Below, in pieces: positions 15,250-18,839 of a stretch of 18,839 nt of DNA. This DNA is from Promethearchaeota archaeon (GTDB lineage Archaea; Asgardarchaeota; Lokiarchaeia; Sigyniarchaeales; SOKP01): positions 1 through 18,839 of the forward strand of contig DXJM01000191.1 in the NCBI GenBank assembly GCA_019057355.1, given 5' to 3'. Position 1 is the first letter of the stretch; every line of letters starts with the position of its first letter. A program made the position numbers and the translations under genes. Below the pieces are notes generated by a model. The model made no database searches. It had not been told where the DNA came from and saw nothing but the letters and a program-made list of their open reading frames with translations.

Positions 15250-16476
15250 ATGATAAAAGATCTTAAAAAAGGAACTACACTTGTGGTAAAAGGACCGACA
15301 AGAATTACTTTACTTGAGGGAGAAGTTGAGGTTTTGGGGAAGAATGTAAGGGCTATCCCAGAAACCACGTTAGAAGACAGCGAAAAGGTACCCGAAAATG
15401 TTATAATCGTTCCTAGCGCCTTGAACTTCCCCTTGCATGCTTTAAAAAATTCTAAATTAGAAGTCTATACTCAAGATGAAAAAAATATTGAGATGATTTC
15501 TGAAAATTCCATTCCAGATGAATGGATAAAGATAAAAAATGATATAATCGAGGATATTAAGAAAAATAAGGGAGCCCCTCCCCTAAAAATAATGGTTTTA
15601 GGGATTAGTAGTGGGAAAACAACCCTTATCAAATATCTTGCTAACAATCTTGTTAATGAAGGATTAATCGGGGGTTATTTGGATAGTGATCTTGGACAAC
15701 AAATTCTTCTCCCCACGACTCTAATGATCGGATTGATAGATAAACCCTTTCTTTCATTAAAGGAGATTCAAGAGGAAAAGAGGTTTTTTATAGGTGCTAC
15801 CTTTCCTAAAGGTGTTCAAAAATTCATCGTTTCACATTATACGAAAGATTTGATCGACTTTTTCTCAGAACAACATGAAGGTATAGAGTACATCTTAATC
15901 GATACCGATGGCTGGGTTAAAACTGAAGCGGGGTGCGTGTATAAAAATTTCTTCATCCAGAAGGTGGATCCTGACATATTGATCGTATTTTACGATCCAC
16001 AAATTGAAGAATACGATGAAATTTTAAAGATTGCAAAAGAAAATAAAAAGAGAAAAATCATGCTCATTAAGGGAGAAAACAAGTACTATTACGAAAAATC
16101 CAAGGAAGAAAGACGTTTTTTACGACAGAGCAGGTTTTCACGCGTTTTTGAAGAATTTCAAAAAATAACCATTCCAATTGATGATTTAGTTTTTATTAAA
16201 AGAGATTATGATATTGAAGCCGGTGAAGTAAAAGAAGTGGAAATACAAGTCAATAACTTGGTTTCTCTTCCTTATCATTATGTTCTTGTTGGATTATTAG
16301 ATAAAGATTCTAAATTAATCAATGTTGCCTTGCTCTTTACTATTAATATAGAAAAGAATTACATCCTTCTCTTTTCGAGCTTATCATATAAAGAACAAAA
16401 AGGAATAAAGAAACTCTTGCTTGGGAGCTTGAGACTTTCGATTAAGGGAAATCATCAAGGATATTTATACTTATGA
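15250..16476 (+). CDS. Clp1/Grc3-type polynucleotide kinase
   Basis: From ATG 15250 the protein has 408 residues and the layout of archaeal Clp1/Grc3 5'-hydroxyl polynucleotide kinases. An N-terminal beta-rich domain (GTTLVVKGPTRITLLEGEVEV) leads into a P-loop kinase core and a C-terminal beta domain (VGLLDKDSKLINVALLF). Core motifs are GISSGKTTL at 118-126, the DSDLGQ Walker B-like motif at 145-150, and the signature TDGW (219-222 within DTDGW). Such enzymes phosphorylate RNA or DNA 5' ends in RNA processing. The P-loop is odd: it has three residues between the first glycine and GKT (GISSGKT), where GxxxxGKT has four, and it lacks the usual Asp of the VDxGKT form. The frame is otherwise intact. 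Family confident; activity uncertain. Confidence 0.85.
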   Translation: MIKDLKKGTTLVVKGPTRITLLEGEVEVLGKNVRAIPETTLEDSEKVPENVIIVPSALNFPLHALKNSKLEVYTQDEKNIEMISENSIPDEWIKIKNDIIEDIKKNKGAPPLKIMVLGISSGKTTLIKYLANNLVNEGLIGGYLDSDLGQQILLPTTLMIGLIDKPFLSLKEIQEEKRFFIGATFPKGVQKFIVSHYTKDLIDFFSEQHEGIEYILIDTDGWVKTEAGCVYKNFFIQKVDPDILIVFYDPQIEEYDEILKIAKENKKRKIMLIKGENKYYYEKSKEERRFLRQSRFSRVFEEFQKITIPIDDLVFIKRDYDIEAGEVKEVEIQVNNLVSLPYHYVLVGLLDKDSKLINVALLFTINIEKNYILLFSSLSYKEQKGIKKLLLGSLRLSIKGNHQGYLYL

Positions 16477-16666
16477 GCATTTGGGTAAAATAAAGGGAAG
16501 ATAAAAAAGAAAAAGAATAGGTTAATTAAAAACCGGTTAATAATCTCACCCTCAGGTTCTTTTAAAAATGGAGAGCCTAGCGATACTTTTACTAAATTCA
16601 TGTATGTTCTCTTGATAGAATCGCGGGAGAAGTTAATGAAAAATGGTATTGCCATCCTTTATCATG

Positions 16667-16888
16667 TTAGTAATAGAATAAATAGGAGTACTTCAAGAGG
16701 TCAAATTTCTCAATTTTAATATCATCACATGAAACCTCATTGTTGCAAGAAGTGAGGGGTATTTTTAATACGTGATTAGAATCTGGAAAATAGATATTCG
16801 TGTAAAATATCTTACTTTTCTTGTCGTAATCTACGTGTTTCGCAATACTTTTATTTTTTGATTTTTTCTGTTGTAACTCTAATGTCAA
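16667..16888 (-). pseudogene. possible small gene or frameshifted remnant
   Basis: A 73-codon open frame with a TTG start encodes a lysine-rich N-terminus (LELQQKKSKNKS) and a mixed beta-like remainder (VLKIPLTSCNNEVSCDD). Upstream, a second frame shifted by one base reads EYLIYIIQSEKESELK and would join it smoothly if one A were added to the A-run at 16889-16894. That suggests a decayed or mis-sequenced longer gene, but AT-rich DNA can produce such reading by chance. I recognise no family. Confidence 0.25.
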
Positions 16889-16998
16889 TTTTTTAGCTCA
16901 CTTTCTTTTTCAGATTGGATTATATAGATCAAGTATTCATGAATGTTTTTAACATTTTTATCTATATTTTATAACTACATGCAAATAAAAGTCTGATG

Positions 16999-17021
16999 TT
17001 TTAAAATAGGCTATTTTAAAA
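16999..17021. repeat. perfect 23-base dyad
   Basis: TTTTAAAATAG-G-CTATTTTAAAA has two perfect 11-base arms around one base. It resembles a strong regulator operator or a terminator hairpin. It also contains TATA-like sequence on both strands, so it could act as a two-way promoter. No gene starts close to it. Confidence 0.5.
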
Positions 17022-17140
17022 TCGTTTCACGGATTAATTCTATCATTTATCGCGAGAAGGAAAAAATAATGCATCCCATGATACAATATGTATAAATAAA
17101 TACAATTCATTATATGATCACTAAGAACATACAAATCAAT

Positions 17141-17253
17141 GACTCCTGTCACGCCCTGGATTTTTGTCTTTTGGTTAGTGCTGAACAAGCACTTATTACT
17201 TTCTATTTTCTCTTAATCTTTTAGGAACTCTATTGGTTCTGGTGGCAGGAGTC
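17141..17253 (+). ncRNA. candidate structured RNA or small inverted-repeat element
   Basis: GACTCCTGTCAC (17141-17152) pairs with GTGGCAGGAGTC (17242-17253) over 12 positions, with one G-T wobble. Inside lie a perfect hairpin AGTGCT-GAACA-AGCACT (17177-17193) and a weaker GGAAC/GTTCT hairpin (about 17224-17240). A TATA-like GTATAAATAAATA lies near 17089-17101 and a T-rich tract follows at 17257-17269, so an independent transcript is plausible. The same pattern fits a 113-base MITE-like element with 12-base terminal repeats, but no target duplication is seen. It matches no RNA family I know. The strand is unproven. Confidence 0.35.
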
Positions 17254-17290
17254 TCCTTCTTTTATTTTTAAGGATTTAGTAGAATATTTT

Positions 17291-17305
17291 GATCCTTAAA
17301 GGATC
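17291..17305. promoter_or_regulatory. 15-base perfect dyad upstream of the ATP-grasp gene
   Basis: GATCCTT-A-AAGGATC is a perfect dyad, and a further AAGGAT half-site lies at 17270-17275. It lies 131 bases before the ATG at 17436 and about 80 bases before the likely TATA box, a position compatible with a regulator binding site. Confidence 0.35.
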
Positions 17306-17435
17306 TCAACGGGAATTTCTGTTTTTCCGCTTTTTCAAGTTCTTCCATCAAATTTTTTATCTACTAATTTTATTTTGGATCCCTTCTTTTTATTTAGAGT
17401 AACCTATCACTTTTTCAAATGATTAGAGAATTTTT

Positions 17436-18713
17436 ATGGCTGAAGATAAGCTCTCAAGATTCGTTGAATTAATGGCTAACCAAATATCTGATTCAGATCT
17501 CGAATTAGTACATCTAGGGCATTCCTTGGGATTGGATTTGGTCTTATTTAATGATTTAAGGGCTTCACAAGAAGAAAGTTTTGCTGATAAGGTGAGGACT
17601 AAATCGATAGAAATAATGAGTCACAATCACGACAATGAATTACATGCTAACGATTTATTTTATGCAGGGAGCATTGACTTCATGGTATCAGACGAACCAG
17701 GAGGCAAGAAATTTTTTCTTCTAGAAATGAATGGAGGCAGCAATAGGGGACTGTCTATTTTAACGTTAAAACAACAAGGTATCATGTACGAGGGATATTA
17801 CCGAGCAATTGAACAAGCTCTTATCGACAATAAACGTGGAGATAACAAGTTATTGATCCTCATCGGCGTGCCGATCGAGGATGGATTGATCCACGAAAAG
17901 GTTATCATGTTAGACTACTTGAGAAAAAAATTAAAGGAAAAAAACCTAATCGTTAAAATATACAATATAAAAAACTTCACGTCCGATTTTGACGCAGATA
18001 TCGCGTTTTTAATAGCGGATTACCGGGAATTATCCGTTCACCTTACATATTCAGATAATTGGGTCAGCATCGAGGGGGATGCAAGAGTTTCCGTTTTAAT
18101 TGGGGATGGAATTGCACGGAGGCTTCATGATGATGAATTTGCCCGGTTAATATGGGAAGATTTTCGGCAGATTAAAACTGTAATTGTCAATCCCATATTT
18201 CGAATAACGGATGATAAATCATTGACGTACCTGGCAAGTTATTACGCCAAGGAAAGGTTGGAAAGATATGGTCTTAAATATCTTCTTTTCACGAAAGCCT
18301 TTAATGAGAAGGATCTAGTAGAAAAGATAAAGCACGTTCTTGAACATTACAAAAAACCCTTTATTATCAAGCCAAATGGAGGCTCTGGAGGGGCGGGGGT
18401 GATTCCTATTGGACCACGTGAAGATCCTGAAAATATTCCCGACCTCATCAAACAAAGCAAGAGAGAGTTCTTTGAAAAATTCATGAAAAATAGGGATCCC
18501 TATCCCTATACTATTCAAGAGATGGCAGACTTTAGTTTAATTGACTGGTGCGGCGGAAAGCACACTTTTGATTTGAGAATTTACATGTCTCAAAGTGAGG
18601 ATGGGTTCATAACGCCCATAGGTGGCTTGGCAAGAATTGCACGAGGTAGTTATAAAGGAACTCTGAATAAAATTTGTTTTATTTTCTGGCATTTTTGCTA
18701 TTATCATTATTGA
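17436..18713 (+). CDS. ATP-grasp-like protein, 3' end probably disrupted
   Basis: The 425-residue frame has ATP-grasp features in its second half. The ATP-binding lysine and glycine-rich loop lie in FIIKPNGGSGGAG (309-321), followed by IQEMADFSLIDW and FDLRIYMSQ (378-386), as in carboxylate-amine ligases and tubulin-tyrosine-ligase-like enzymes. These enzymes use ATP to join a carboxylate to an amine or thiol. The N-terminal half contains LLEMNGGSNRG (E97, N99), resembling the metal-binding ExN of such enzymes but misplaced. After GGLARIARGSYKGTLNK the protein turns into an unrelated aromatic tail and stops, before the usual C-terminal metal-ligand strand. The gene therefore looks truncated or fused at about 18660-18670. 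The substrate is unknown. Start ATG 17436 follows a plausible TATA box. Confidence 0.6.
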   Translation: MAEDKLSRFVELMANQISDSDLELVHLGHSLGLDLVLFNDLRASQEESFADKVRTKSIEIMSHNHDNELHANDLFYAGSIDFMVSDEPGGKKFFLLEMNGGSNRGLSILTLKQQGIMYEGYYRAIEQALIDNKRGDNKLLILIGVPIEDGLIHEKVIMLDYLRKKLKEKNLIVKIYNIKNFTSDFDADIAFLIADYRELSVHLTYSDNWVSIEGDARVSVLIGDGIARRLHDDEFARLIWEDFRQIKTVIVNPIFRITDDKSLTYLASYYAKERLERYGLKYLLFTKAFNEKDLVEKIKHVLEHYKKPFIIKPNGGSGGAGVIPIGPREDPENIPDLIKQSKREFFEKFMKNRDPYPYTIQEMADFSLIDWCGGKHTFDLRIYMSQSEDGFITPIGGLARIARGSYKGTLNKICFIFWHFCYYHY

Positions 18714-18839
18714 TACCTTACGAATTACTTATTTATGAAATAGGAATTTGTATTGGAATAGGGACATGCTTTGCTATTGCTAGACAGAGAAATACTTCAA
18801 GATGGATCATTCCATTAACAATTTTTATCATAGTTGTAA
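18674..18839 (+). CDS. partial membrane-protein frame leaving the window
   Basis: In a frame shifted from the ATP-grasp gene, the sequence is open from 18671 to the window end. From TTG 18674 it encodes a hydrophobic helix (FYFLAFLLLSLLIPYELLIY), a second one (GICIGIGTCFAIA), a basic loop (RQRNTSRW) and another hydrophobic start. This looks like a polytopic membrane protein. There is no ATG or ribosome binding site; a TTG start or loss of the true N-terminus are both possible. It overlaps the last 40 bases of the ATP-grasp frame. Confidence 0.5.
   Translation, partial: MFYFLAFLLLSLLIPYELLIYEIGICIGIGTCFAIARQRNTSRWIIPLTIFIIVV

Larger units (their letters stand above)
16477..17435. other. gene-poor stretch with three inverted repeats
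   Basis: About 960 bases lie between the Clp1-like stop and the next gene with no convincing full gene on either strand. The stretch holds a possible gene remnant on the minus strand (16667-16888), a perfect 23-base dyad (16999-17021), a 113-base region bounded by 12-base inverted repeats (17141-17253) and a smaller dyad (17291-17305). A TATA-like TTTTATTTAG at about 17388-17397 probably starts transcription of the gene at 17436. Confidence 0.6.

Noticed and set aside
16455..16655. 66-codon minus-strand frame after the Clp1-like gene
   Set aside because: It overlaps the Clp1-like 3' end, has a low-complexity phenylalanine run and no domain.
17210..17280. Minus-strand peptide reading RRRLLPPEPIEFLKD across the inverted-repeat element
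   Set aside because: It is short, has no start codon and ends at a stop within about 20 codons; probably chance.

Overview
The window looks like a piece of an AT-rich archaeal chromosome. The archaeal evidence is direct: a fused RNA polymerase subunit D (Rpo3) carrying a ferredoxin-like iron-sulfur insert, the archaeal/eukaryotic ribosomal protein eL18 followed by uL13 and uS9, an archaeal-type Clp1/Grc3 polynucleotide kinase, a Mut7-C RNase and an FmdE-family protein. TATA-like boxes also sit 20-30 bases ahead of several starts, giving very short or no leaders. Together with the corrinoid-activator-like (RACo/RamA-type) protein, an anaerobe is likely. An Asgard (Lokiarchaeia-like) or related lineage is possible, but I cannot fix the phylum from sequence alone.

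Layout. (1) 60-4659, plus strand: an SNF2-family ATPase, a SWIM zinc-finger protein and a cysteine-rich zinc-ribbon-like protein, tightly packed and probably one DNA-transaction operon. (2) 4867-5705, minus strand: an intact UPF0175-type antitoxin preceded by the remains of its PIN-domain (DUF3368-like) toxin, broken by several frameshifts at A/T runs. (3) 5912-8115, plus strand: the conserved transcription/translation cluster rpoD-eL18-uL13-uS9. (4) 8188-12805: aroA on the minus strand, divergent from a RACo-like [2Fe-2S]/ASKHA ATPase, then aroC on the plus strand; the first and last catalyse the final two steps of the shikimate pathway to chorismate. (5) 12854-14581: two small proteins, a Mut7-C RNase on the minus strand, and an FmdE-family protein with a C-terminal zinc finger. 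(6) 14766-16476: a GNAT acetyltransferase and a Clp1-like polynucleotide kinase. (7) 16477-17435: a gene-poor stretch of about 960 bases with three notable inverted repeats, one of which may be a structured RNA or a small mobile element. (8) 17436-18839: an ATP-grasp-like protein that ends abruptly and runs into an open, membrane-protein-like reading frame leaving the window.

How the parts fit. Most of the window is housekeeping: transcription, translation, aromatic amino-acid precursor synthesis and RNA processing. The places worth a second look are the decayed toxin beside its antitoxin, the reductive activator between aroA and aroC (chorismate synthase needs reduced FMN), the structured intergenic region near 17.0-17.3 kb, and the broken junction at the 3' end. 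I saw no CRISPR array, tRNA, rRNA, complete insertion sequence or obvious defence island.
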